NCBI GenBank assembly: GCA_016839995.1
Contig: JAEOTD010000116.1
Span: 1 to 7,862 of the forward strand
Length of the DNA stretch: 7,862 nt
From: Candidatus Hermodarchaeota archaeon
GTDB lineage: Archaea > Asgardarchaeota > Hermodarchaeia > Hermodarchaeales > Hermodarchaeaceae
Reading direction: 5' to 3'
The notes under the pieces were generated by a model, which ran no database searches, was not told the DNA's origin, and saw only the letters and a list, made by a program, of their open reading frames with translations. Positions within the stretch are counted from its first letter, which is position 1; every line of letters begins with the position of its first letter. Both the position numbers and the translations under genes were made by a program. Shown here in pieces: positions 1 to 6,146 of the stretch.

Positions 1-1840
1 AATACCAGGTTTCTTTCCATTCTTCTCGCTTTTTAGGAATTTCTCGGTCGGAAGAAAAGAATTCATCCTCTATAAATTCTTCACGGAGTAACCCGGTTTT
101 GAGTGGGAGGACATGAAGGTGATCCCACAATCCTGGAATACTTCCCATGTTAATGCGAACTTCGTGGGTTTTTTTCGGGTCAGTGTTCTCAAATCCATAT
201 TCAATTCCGATGGTTGAAGAATTTGGGGTCAATACGAAAGCCTTGGAAAAAATCAGTCCTGAGTATCGTTGACAAGTCATCCAAGTGGTAATCCGTTTAG
301 TTCCGTCTGCTGATTCGTCAATGCGATGCTTGAAATGAGTCCGCATCTGTTCCGAAGGTAAAAACGGAGGACCCAGGCCGTCTCGGGAAATCGACCGAAT
401 TTGGACTCGACCAGTCAATCGGTTAGCAAGGTTATCGATATGGGCTCCCTTTGATAGATTTATTGAGAAGTGTAAGCGCTCAGTGTGAACTTGGAGGCGC
501 TGGTTATCCTGAAAAGGTGTCACTAGGACTCCCCCATCATCAAGGCAGTGTAGAAATATCGTTTCCGTTCGCGTTTTGAGTGTGTCTCCTTGGATATCCA
601 GTTCAGCGTGAACCTTGATTGGTAACGCAACTGTGCCTAAAGATGAATCCACAACTCCCGTAAACTGCACACCGGAATGACGCTCTGATTTTAGCTGAAT
701 GTCAAACTCTTTTTGTTCCACTTGGATCCCACGTGGGGGGCGAATAAACAAACGGCCTTTCGTCGCGTGCTTAAGATTACTTTTAAGCGCGATGGCTATC
801 ATAAGGGGTTTCCCAGGTCGACACCACAATGAGGGTGGAATTGTAGACACCTGAATCGGATGTTTAGCACGTATTCCTGTTTCCAGTTGAACGGGGGTTT
901 TCCCGAGTGATAGCTTAGAAACAATAGATAGCGCAGGGTGATCTTCCGGTGGTGGAACAATAGTCACTTGTCCTTGAATCACACCATTGAGTGTAACCGA
1001 CTTATTTGGTGGAACAATAATCGAAGTTGAAGGAGCCTCTACCAGTTCGAAACCTTTAGGTAATTTCACGGTCAATTTGCACTCAAGGGGTGAAGTGGGA
1101 TTCTTATTCTGAATCATCCATGCAACAGGGATAGGTAGTCCCAACGCTGATTCTGCATCGGCTATCCAACATTCTACTAACAACTCGTTATTTTCAATGA
1201 GGGTTGGGCCCCTACTCTCGCGATCAATGATAATTCGTAGAAATTCGTTCTCGGTTTCCCATCGATGTTCGTACACATTCAGATCGCGATGTTTCATTTC
1301 ATCTGGTTTAAGTTCAATTTTCCGGGAATAGGTTTTATACCAATCGTGTTGATTGAAGAAATCTTGGGCGATGGGTAGTTTGAGAATGGTGGGGATGTAA
1401 TTTTCCATTAGAACCTGGGTTTCTGGACGCCAGAAGAATCCGGTTCGCTTATACACGGGAACTGCGTTTAGATTTCCACCCCAGGTGTGTAAGAAAAGCC
1501 GTTTGAGTCCTTCAGCTGTAACCCGATTGACCGACTCAACTAACAGGGCTTTCCCAAAACCCTTTTTCCGGTGTGAATCACCAACATTCAAAAACCCAAG
1601 ATATGCGGCTTCAGGATCGTCGAAGTGAGGAATTAACGTTGAAATGCCAGCAACTTGATTCTCTTTAGTCACAGCAACTAACCAGGCTAAGATTACTTCT
1701 CGCTTATAATCTTCAATCATGTGCTCTGTGGTGTATGCCACCCCTCCTGTTATCCCTCCTGGCCAGCCACCTTCACTTTCATTAATGCACTTGGCTAGAC
1801 TCGCTGCATCAGCTGGTGTAAAGTCTCGAACCTTCGACAT
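1..1840 (-). CDS. GNAT N-acetyltransferase fused to a long beta-sandwich C-terminal region (partial, runs off the left edge)
   Basis: I translated this by hand from the ATG at 1840-1838; it stays open to position 1, giving at least 613 residues with the C-terminus missing. Residues about 1-150 are a GNAT fold, which transfers an acetyl group from acetyl-CoA to an amine. The acetyl-CoA loop is RKKGFG (91-96) after the strand AYLGFLNV, and the motif-B region GNLNAVPVYKRTGFF lies around 122-136. Residues about 180-400 contain beta-rich, proline-rich segments such as IIVPPNKSVTL, typical of NEW3/CARDB-like Ig sandwiches. The remainder, with stretches such as INLSKGAHIDNLANRLTG and FVLTPNSSTIGIEYGFEN, recalls a galactose-mutarotase-like supersandwich; this is inference from pattern only. 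No signal peptide or membrane helix is visible, so it should be cytoplasmic. A GGAGTGAGG element sits 9 nt before the ATG; a nearer upstream ATG at about 1866 is out of frame. The acetylated substrate is unknown, though a sugar-linked or protein amine is possible. The GNAT call is secure; the C-terminal domain calls are tentative. Confidence 0.85.
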   Translation of the reverse strand, partial: MSKVRDFTPADAASLAKCINESEGGWPGGITGGVAYTTEHMIEDYKREVILAWLVAVTKENQVAGISTLIPHFDDPEAAYLGFLNVGDSHRKKGFGKALLVESVNRVTAEGLKRLFLHTWGGNLNAVPVYKRTGFFWRPETQVLMENYIPTILKLPIAQDFFNQHDWYKTYSRKIELKPDEMKHRDLNVYEHRWETENEFLRIIIDRESRGPTLIENNELLVECWIADAESALGLPIPVAWMIQNKNPTSPLECKLTVKLPKGFELVEAPSTSIIVPPNKSVTLNGVIQGQVTIVPPPEDHPALSIVSKLSLGKTPVQLETGIRAKHPIQVSTIPPSLWCRPGKPLMIAIALKSNLKHATKGRLFIRPPRGIQVEQKEFDIQLKSERHSGVQFTGVVDSSLGTVALPIKVHAELDIQGDTLKTRTETIFLHCLDDGGVLVTPFQDNQRLQVHTERLHFSINLSKGAHIDNLANRLTGRVQIRSISRDGLGPPFLPSEQMRTHFKHRIDESADGTKRITTWMTCQRYSGLIFSKAFVLTPNSSTIGIEYGFENTDPKKTHEVRINMGSIPGLWDHLHVLPLKTGLLREEFIEDEFFSSDREIPKKREEWKETWY

Positions 1841-1946
1841 TTCTGTATACCCTCACTCCAGCTCATGAATCCTTAGTTACTTGCTGGAACGAAAGAAATC
1901 ATACAACTTAGGGTTATAAATTTTTACGATTTGAATAGCCTTGGGT
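1841..1946 (-). promoter_or_regulatory. Intergenic region with TATA-like box and ribosome binding site for the GNAT gene
   Basis: This is the 106-nt gap between the fwdA stop and the GNAT start. Read on the minus strand, an A/T-rich element TAAAAATTTATAA (1926-1914) resembles an archaeal TATA box preceded by an A-rich BRE. A start site about 25 nt downstream (near 1890) would leave a leader of about 50 nt. A Shine-Dalgarno-like GGAGTGAGG lies at 1859-1851. No convincing terminator for fwdA is visible here, so readthrough from fwdA is also possible. Spacing and composition support an own promoter, but this is not proven. Confidence 0.5.
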
Positions 1947-3656
1947 TTAGCTGCTAGCCTCGAGTTTGACGGCGGCAGAGCGGTGTAGGTATCGTTTGGA
2001 TACAGGATAATTCTCGAAGGCAATAGTATACGAGCTCATGAATTTCTCGCGAATATCCTTCTCAACTTCCTTAGCCAAGTCGGGTTCGATTTGTGCATCA
2101 ATCCAATGGGTGCTCCCCTTTGGTGTAGCAACCATCTTGCCTTCTTTTTGTACAATACGCCCGTCTTTGATCGTCATCCAGGCCTGAATGAGTCCCCGGA
2201 TTAATTTCTCAGGGTGCGTCGCAAAATCTTCCGCAGGATCAAGATCATAGATTCCAACATCGGCATCTGCTCCCACACCCAAGTGGCCTTTATTCGGGAG
2301 ACCAAGAATTTTTGCAGGACCCGCTCGAGTTGAAGTGATATACTGTTTCATGGTCCATTCTGTGTCAATTGCAGGCAGATCCATTCGTTTCTTCGCAGAG
2401 CGTTTAATATCGGCTAGGACAGCTTCTCTCGCCTTCTTACTCATCAGCCAAGCTGCAATCGATGGGTAATTAATGAAGGTGCCAGCGTTTGGGTGATCAG
2501 TACTGGGAATCACTCGCCATGGATCATTGACCATTAGGGCAATTTCGAGTCCAATACCCCATTGGATTGCATTGACCCGTGAGCTCTTCTTGAAGACGTA
2601 AGGCACCACGCCTCCACCACACTCAACCTCAATGTCATCGTTGATCCACCGGCTTCCCGTGATACCACGGAGAATCCATTCCCAGGGACCATCGGCTGTC
2701 ATTGTGGTTGTATCCGAAAACACGATTTGGCCCAAATCACAGCTGACATTCTTGTGGCTTTTGAGGTATTTTGCGATGGGTTCAGCTCCACTCTTGAAAG
2801 TGACAAAACTATCCCCACCGTAGGAGTGGAATTGAATATGTGTCATGTGGAGATTATAACCCGATTCACGTTTCGTTGCAGGACGATTGCTTGCTAACTC
2901 CATGGTTTCAATCGTAATGTCCGTGTTTCCAGGTCGCCCCAACATGTTAGCATGCAAATGCAGGGCATGGGGAAGAACCAGTCTCTCTGCACCTTCCAAC
3001 AAACCTGTAACGGCATCTCGTGGGGTCACGTCGAAACAGGCAATTTGTTCATCAAGGTTTTCAACGTTCCCACCCCAGCTCCAATCACAGACTCCTGTGG
3101 GGTTCACAGCTTTGATAGCCCAGCCCTTGGTCGCTGAAAGCATCCATGCTACAAATGCTGCGAGCTTCTCATAGTTCTTATCGCGTGAATAATCCATGAT
3201 TAGCTGGTAGTTACCAAACAGCGGGAACATCATCTTATCATGTGGCTGAATCTCGGAAAGCTCTTCGTGAGTGTGTCGAGCGACGAGGCCTGCTGAAGCG
3301 GCTTCTGTAACAAAGGTATAACCCATCTGTGAATACTTGTATCCCGTCATGAAGGTGGGTGGAACACTGGCCCAGACGCCGGCGCGACAGATATCAGAGT
3401 ATGTGTAAGGGTCCATCCGGGATTGATCACATCGGAGAACACGTCCAGAATCGACTTTAGGTGTGGCGAGATGCGCATGGATTTCAACACCACCAGCGAC
3501 AACCATGCGACCTTCAGCATCTATGATTTCAGCTGATTCAGGGTCAACAGAGTCTACAATTTTCCCATCTTGGATTGCTATGTCCTTTACTTCATGAATA
3601 TCGTTTTTCGGGTCAACGACAAAGCCGTTTTTGATGAGCATGTTTCCAGATTTCAC
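1947..3656 (-). CDS. fwdA: Formylmethanofuran dehydrogenase subunit A (amidohydrolase-superfamily)
   Basis: This 569-residue protein is full length for FwdA. FwdA is the subunit of the tungsten/molybdenum formylmethanofuran dehydrogenase complex that condenses formate with methanofuran (or hydrolyses formyl-methanofuran) at a dinuclear metal site, in the C1 branch of the archaeal Wood-Ljungdahl or methanogenesis pathway. Expected metal ligands are all visible: H60-x-H62 in GGVEIHAHL, the lysine to be carboxylated (K182 in KGWAIKAVNPTGV), H235 in LHLHANMLGRPGN, H270/H273 in LHMTHIQFH, and D387 in PSTDHPNAG. These spacings match the crystallised methanogen enzyme as I remember it. The C-terminal strand region (about 445-515, GHLGVGADADVGIYDLDP) is the usual amidohydrolase beta-sandwich. 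The start shown is GTG with GGTGGAG four nt upstream; an internal ATG (residue 6, at 3641) gives the more typical MLIKNG N-terminus and may be the real start. No fwdB, C, D or F gene lies beside it, so partners must be encoded elsewhere. Confidence in the family is very high. Confidence 0.95.
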   Translation of the reverse strand: MKSGNMLIKNGFVVDPKNDIHEVKDIAIQDGKIVDSVDPESAEIIDAEGRMVVAGGVEIHAHLATPKVDSGRVLRCDQSRMDPYTYSDICRAGVWASVPPTFMTGYKYSQMGYTFVTEAASAGLVARHTHEELSEIQPHDKMMFPLFGNYQLIMDYSRDKNYEKLAAFVAWMLSATKGWAIKAVNPTGVCDWSWGGNVENLDEQIACFDVTPRDAVTGLLEGAERLVLPHALHLHANMLGRPGNTDITIETMELASNRPATKRESGYNLHMTHIQFHSYGGDSFVTFKSGAEPIAKYLKSHKNVSCDLGQIVFSDTTTMTADGPWEWILRGITGSRWINDDIEVECGGGVVPYVFKKSSRVNAIQWGIGLEIALMVNDPWRVIPSTDHPNAGTFINYPSIAAWLMSKKAREAVLADIKRSAKKRMDLPAIDTEWTMKQYITSTRAGPAKILGLPNKGHLGVGADADVGIYDLDPAEDFATHPEKLIRGLIQAWMTIKDGRIVQKEGKMVATPKGSTHWIDAQIEPDLAKEVEKDIREKFMSSYTIAFENYPVSKRYLHRSAAVKLEASS

Positions 3657-3724
3657 AATTCTCCACCATGGATTGCTGGTTTATCCTTTTGGTTTGGGCG
3701 GATACAACGCAATACTGCGCCACA

Positions 3725-3735
3725 GCTAATTAAGC
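3725..3735 (-). promoter_or_regulatory. Possible TATA-like box for fwdA
   Basis: On the minus strand this reads GCTTAATTAGC, the most A/T-rich element at a sensible distance upstream of fwdA. A start site about 25 nt downstream would give a leader of roughly 45-55 nt. The match to an archaeal TATA consensus is weak. A second candidate on the same strand, GTATAAGG near 3792-3799, would give a leader of over 100 nt. Confidence 0.3.
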
Positions 3736-3767
3736 GTTCTGCCATTCCGAATTTCACAGACCCGTTT

Positions 3768-3786
3768 CGATTTTAGGTCAAAATCG
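3768..3786. repeat. Inverted repeat, operator-like, in the divergent promoter region
   Basis: The arms CGATTTT (3768-3774) and AAAATCG (3780-3786) are perfect reverse complements separated by AGGTC; extending outward gives 9 matches of 10 positions per arm. It sits just upstream of the DUF389 TATA-like box and upstream of the proposed fwdA promoter, a position where one dimeric regulator could affect both genes. The regulator is unknown. Confidence 0.5.
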
Positions 3787-3791
3787 GAAGC

Positions 3792-3798
3792 CTTATAC
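3792..3798 (+). promoter_or_regulatory. Possible TATA box for the DUF389 gene
   Basis: CTTATAC follows a purine-rich GGAAG that could serve as a BRE. A start about 25 nt downstream, near 3820, would give a leader of about 30 nt containing the hairpin at 3822-3837 and the G-rich ribosome binding site. Confidence 0.4.
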
Positions 3799-3821
3799 GC
3801 AGATACCCTGAGGGGGGTAGA

Positions 3822-3841
3822 CGCTCGTATTCGAGCGGGGG
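3822..3841 (+). promoter_or_regulatory. Small hairpin abutting the DUF389 ribosome binding site
   Basis: CGCTCG (3822-3827) and CGAGCG (3832-3837) form a perfect 6-bp G/C-rich stem with a TATT loop. The run of five G (3837-3841) that would act as the Shine-Dalgarno sequence starts at the last stem base, 7-8 nt before the ATG. If transcription starts upstream of it, the stem could modulate translation, but it could equally be a DNA operator. Confidence 0.4.
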
Positions 3842-3848
3842 AATCACT

Positions 3849-4862
3849 ATGCGTCAATTTCAGATATCACTCCCCGAAGAAAAAGTCGGACAAGTCATGG
3901 AATTTCTCGAAGAGAAGGCTCAAATCCGCAACATCGCAAAAATCCATACCACTCCAGGATTTATGCTGATCTTTCGTGTCTCAGATGCCCGTAGTTCCCA
4001 AATTCTCGCCGATATTGAAGCCATAGGCGTTGGCGTACACTATGGTATCATTGACGTGTTACCAGTTGAAGCCAGTAAACCGCTGCCGGAAGAAGAAGTG
4101 ACAATTGCTCCCACTGAACGGCTCTCCGTTGAAGAAATCTACAGTAAAATCGCCTCAGGGACACGACTTTCATTTGACTTCTTAGCCCTCTTAGTCGTCT
4201 CTTGTATCATTGCCGCAATCGGCTTGGCCACCAATAACCCGGTCATCATTGTCGCTAGCATGCTCTTAGCGCCATTGATGGGGCCGATCCTAGGACTCAG
4301 TTTCGGAGCTGTCATCAAAGACAGACGCCTTGTACAAGCAGGCATTATGAACGAGGCCTTGGGTCTAGTAATTGCTGTTATAATGGGGCTTATTATGGGT
4401 GCTATTCTAATGCCCCTCGCGCTTCTTCCTACTTGGTCGTGGCCATGGCCTACCGCAGAAATGATTGCACGGGCTTCATTATGGCTACTCATTCTCGGAA
4501 TTGTAGTTGCAGCAGCCTCTGGGGCAGGTGTCGCTCTCGCAGCGACACGAGGTGACATCGGCAGCCTCGTGGGTGTTGCTATTGCAGCCTCGTTGATGCC
4601 TCCTGCCGTGAACGCGGGAATGAATCTTGTCTATGCATTGCTCATGTTGAGTCTTGGCAACCTAGCGCTCTTTGGTGTTGAACTTACAATTGCAGGACTT
4701 AGTTTCCTCTTGGTGCTCCTGAACATTCTATTCATTAACATCGTGGCGATGGGCGTCTTTAAGCTTAAACAAGTGGCTCCCATCAAAAGTAAATCCATAT
4801 TCTGGAATGATCTACCGCAATTAGATAAAAAGCGACGAGAAGAACTTTGGCACCGAAAATAA
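3849..4862 (+). CDS. DUF389 family (TIGR00341-type) integral membrane protein
   Basis: This 337-residue protein belongs to a widespread family of membrane proteins of unknown biochemical function. Residues about 1-75 form a small soluble alpha/beta domain (MRQFQISLPEEKVGQVMEFL) likely to be ferredoxin/ACT-like; a short linker precedes the membrane region. From about 107 to 315 there are roughly six hydrophobic segments with the family hallmarks: GLATNNPVIIVASMLLAPLM, then GPILGLSFGAVI, and GVAIAASLMPPAVNAG near 248-263. A charged tail (KKRREELWHRK) closes the protein. The start is an ATG with a strong G-rich ribosome binding site. It stands alone between its own probable promoter and a terminator, divergent from fwdA, so context gives no function. 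Family assignment is strong; transport or ion-channel roles sometimes suggested for the family are not supported by anything here. Confidence 0.93.
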   Translation: MRQFQISLPEEKVGQVMEFLEEKAQIRNIAKIHTTPGFMLIFRVSDARSSQILADIEAIGVGVHYGIIDVLPVEASKPLPEEEVTIAPTERLSVEEIYSKIASGTRLSFDFLALLVVSCIIAAIGLATNNPVIIVASMLLAPLMGPILGLSFGAVIKDRRLVQAGIMNEALGLVIAVIMGLIMGAILMPLALLPTWSWPWPTAEMIARASLWLLILGIVVAAASGAGVALAATRGDIGSLVGVAIAASLMPPAVNAGMNLVYALLMLSLGNLALFGVELTIAGLSFLLVLLNILFINIVAMGVFKLKQVAPIKSKSIFWNDLPQLDKKRREELWHRK

Positions 4863-4905
4863 AAGGTTCGCCTTTTCGTCCTCGGTGTCCACTACCTCCT
4901 TTTTT
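4849..4905 (+). terminator. Nested hairpin followed by a T-run, terminator of the DUF389 gene
   Basis: An outer stem pairs GGCACCGA (4849-4856, inside the last codons) with TCGGTGTC (4882-4889), 8 pairs including one G-U. Inside it, AAAAGG (4861-4866) pairs with CCTTTT (4871-4876) around a TTCG tetraloop, and the inner stem includes two bases of the TAA stop. A run of six T (4900-4905), with more T-rich sequence up to 4920, follows. T-runs alone are the usual archaeal termination signal; the folded structure is an addition. Confidence 0.65.
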
Positions 4906-4921
4906 GTTACTCTTATCTTTC

Positions 4922-4934
4922 AAGCGTAACGCTT
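4922..4934. repeat. Short inverted repeat
   Basis: AAGCG (4922-4926) and CGCTT (4930-4934) are perfect reverse complements around TAA. It lies between the T-run and the next promoter region. It may belong to the terminator of the DUF389 gene or be chance at this length. Confidence 0.3.
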
Positions 4935-4961
4935 AAGAGGTTCTAAATTGAGCACACACAT

Positions 4962-4983
4962 GATATGCACATTCGTGCATATC
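4962..4983. promoter_or_regulatory. Perfect 9-bp inverted repeat upstream of the transporter cluster (putative operator)
   Basis: GATATGCAC (4962-4970) and GTGCATATC (4975-4983) are exact reverse complements separated by ATTC, ending 35 nt before the ATG at 5019. A weak TATA-like TTAGTAAAT (4984-4992) directly follows, about 30 nt before the ATG, which would fit a leaderless or near-leaderless transcript; another A/T-rich candidate lies at 4941-4949. In either case the repeat overlaps or touches the core promoter, as expected for a repressor or activator site. As RNA it would form a stable hairpin only if transcription starts upstream. The cognate regulator is not in the window. Confidence 0.55.
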
Positions 4984-5018
4984 TTAGTAAATGCTAATCC
5001 GTTCTAAAGTGTATCAAC

Positions 5019-6125
5019 ATGACTTCCTCCAATAGTGAAATGAAACTTGGACTCGGAATCGTACTCATCGCGATAATCGTTTCAGCAGGCACCATCATTG
5101 GTCTCAGCTTGTTACCTCTCCCATCGCCTAATCAACTCGTCGGAGAAGCTGATGTACAAATCGTCAAAGGTGGGACGACAGTTGACCTTGATTTTGAATC
5201 TTTAGTCGATATGACCCCAACTTCAGGGGATTCGTCTTCCCAGAATCGCTTCCAAAACTGGCGCGATGCTGGAACCTATGTGGGAGTCACATTGAGTTCG
5301 TTGGTTGAGCTAGTAGGTGGTATGGATGAAAACGATGTGGTTCGAGTCAATGCAATCGATGGCTGGATCCAATACTATGCTTACTATAACCTTTACCCCA
5401 ATACCTCCTTCACAACCATACAAGGCAACCTCATCCTAGCCTATTCTTTCAATGACACAACACCTACAACTTGGGGTGACGGTCCACGTACAGTCTTTAT
5501 ACCTACTGATGGTGCTTTCAGCAATGATGATGCCAATCAAACTACCCACCCGGCCTGGTACTTTGGCAGTGCAGGCGCGCGATGGGTTAAGAATGTCGCC
5601 TCTATTGAGGTTATCGAGGATGTCTATATTGGTGGATCATTTCATGTGAAAGTCATCGAAGGAACAGATGAACAAGACGTTTACCTTGTCGATTTGGCAT
5701 TGATGAACAATCTCGAAGCATTTACAGCCTATCAGAAGTCCGGTGGCAATTGGGGTGGTAATGGCACCTATCGAGGTGTTCTCCTCTCGGCACTCGTTGA
5801 GCTTGTCACCACAATTCATGACAATGATATCGTCAACGTAACTGCTTCAGATGGATGGACACAATCCTTTGCTCATTACAACCTCTACCCCAATGCATCT
5901 GTTCATGCTCTTCAAGGTGACCTTATCCTTGCCTATGTCTATAATGGCACCATGGTGCCAGCATGGGCAGATGGACCAAGACTCGCCTTCCTCGCCCCAG
6001 ATGGTTCTTACAGCAATTCGGATGCCAACCAAACAACCAATCCCACCTGGTTCAGTAGTGCAAGCGCCCGGTGGGTAAAGAACGTAGCCACTATTGAAAT
6101 CATTCGAGATAGCTTCCCCCCATAA
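5019..6125 (+). CDS. Membrane-anchored extracytoplasmic protein with two tandem SUOX-like domains
   Basis: This protein has 368 residues. A single hydrophobic helix (about 11-32) followed by a Pro-rich stretch acts as signal anchor; there is no lipobox cysteine, and no cysteine at all. The rest is two repeats, about 44-201 and 207-364, roughly 55-60% identical in their cores by hand count. Each shows GTYxGVxLSxLVELV, then DGW (114-116; 278-280), YNLYPN, a QGxLILAY strand, DGPR (154-157; 318-321), DANQTT and ARWVKNVAxIE. This order matches the sulfite oxidase/molybdopterin-oxidoreductase fold (GVxLxxLL, DGY, LLAYxxNG, GxPxR, KWV), but the Mo-binding cysteine is absent, so catalysis is unlikely. 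Eight N-x-S/T sequons fit an exposed glycoprotein. The gene lies 21 nt before an ECF S-component gene whose C-terminus has a related domain, suggesting ligand capture for that importer. No Shine-Dalgarno is evident before the ATG; Met8 is an alternative start. Fold call moderate, function inferred. Confidence 0.75.
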   Translation: MTSSNSEMKLGLGIVLIAIIVSAGTIIGLSLLPLPSPNQLVGEADVQIVKGGTTVDLDFESLVDMTPTSGDSSSQNRFQNWRDAGTYVGVTLSSLVELVGGMDENDVVRVNAIDGWIQYYAYYNLYPNTSFTTIQGNLILAYSFNDTTPTTWGDGPRTVFIPTDGAFSNDDANQTTHPAWYFGSAGARWVKNVASIEVIEDVYIGGSFHVKVIEGTDEQDVYLVDLALMNNLEAFTAYQKSGGNWGGNGTYRGVLLSALVELVTTIHDNDIVNVTASDGWTQSFAHYNLYPNASVHALQGDLILAYVYNGTMVPAWADGPRLAFLAPDGSYSNSDANQTTNPTWFSSASARWVKNVATIEIIRDSFPP

Positions 6126-6146
6126 TCACGAAAATATGGTGACATT

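Larger units (their letters stand above)
3657..3848. promoter_or_regulatory. Divergent intergenic region between fwdA and the DUF389 gene
   Basis: Both flanking genes are transcribed outward from these 192 nt, so both promoters must lie here if each gene has its own. It contains one TATA-like box per direction, an inverted repeat near the middle (3768-3786), and a small hairpin next to the DUF389 ribosome binding site; these are listed separately. No credible small gene or RNA gene is visible. Confidence 0.6.

Noticed and set aside
2632..3174. Open frames on the plus strand within the fwdA region
   Set aside because: They are antisense to fwdA, whose conserved active-site motifs fix the coding strand; the translations show no domain.
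3570..3776. A 68-codon plus-strand open frame spanning the fwdA start and the intergenic region
   Set aside because: It overlaps the fwdA N-terminus antisense and covers the probable promoter region, with no recognisable domain.
4139..4558. A 139-codon open frame on the minus strand
   Set aside because: It lies wholly antisense within the well-supported DUF389 gene, and its translation is low-complexity with no recognisable domain.
4863..5018. TPP or other riboswitch before the YkoE-like cluster
   Set aside because: No thi-box core such as CTGAGA is visible, and the only strong structure is a simple inverted repeat better explained as an operator.
5452..6078. Alternative-frame open frames on both strands inside the two-repeat protein
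   Set aside because: They are shadows of a repeat-conserved protein; several occur at matching places in both repeats, as expected from duplicated DNA.
5019..6125. Functional molybdopterin oxidoreductase
   Set aside because: The protein has no cysteine, so the Mo-ligand residue typical of the sulfite oxidase family is absent; the similarity is read as fold only.
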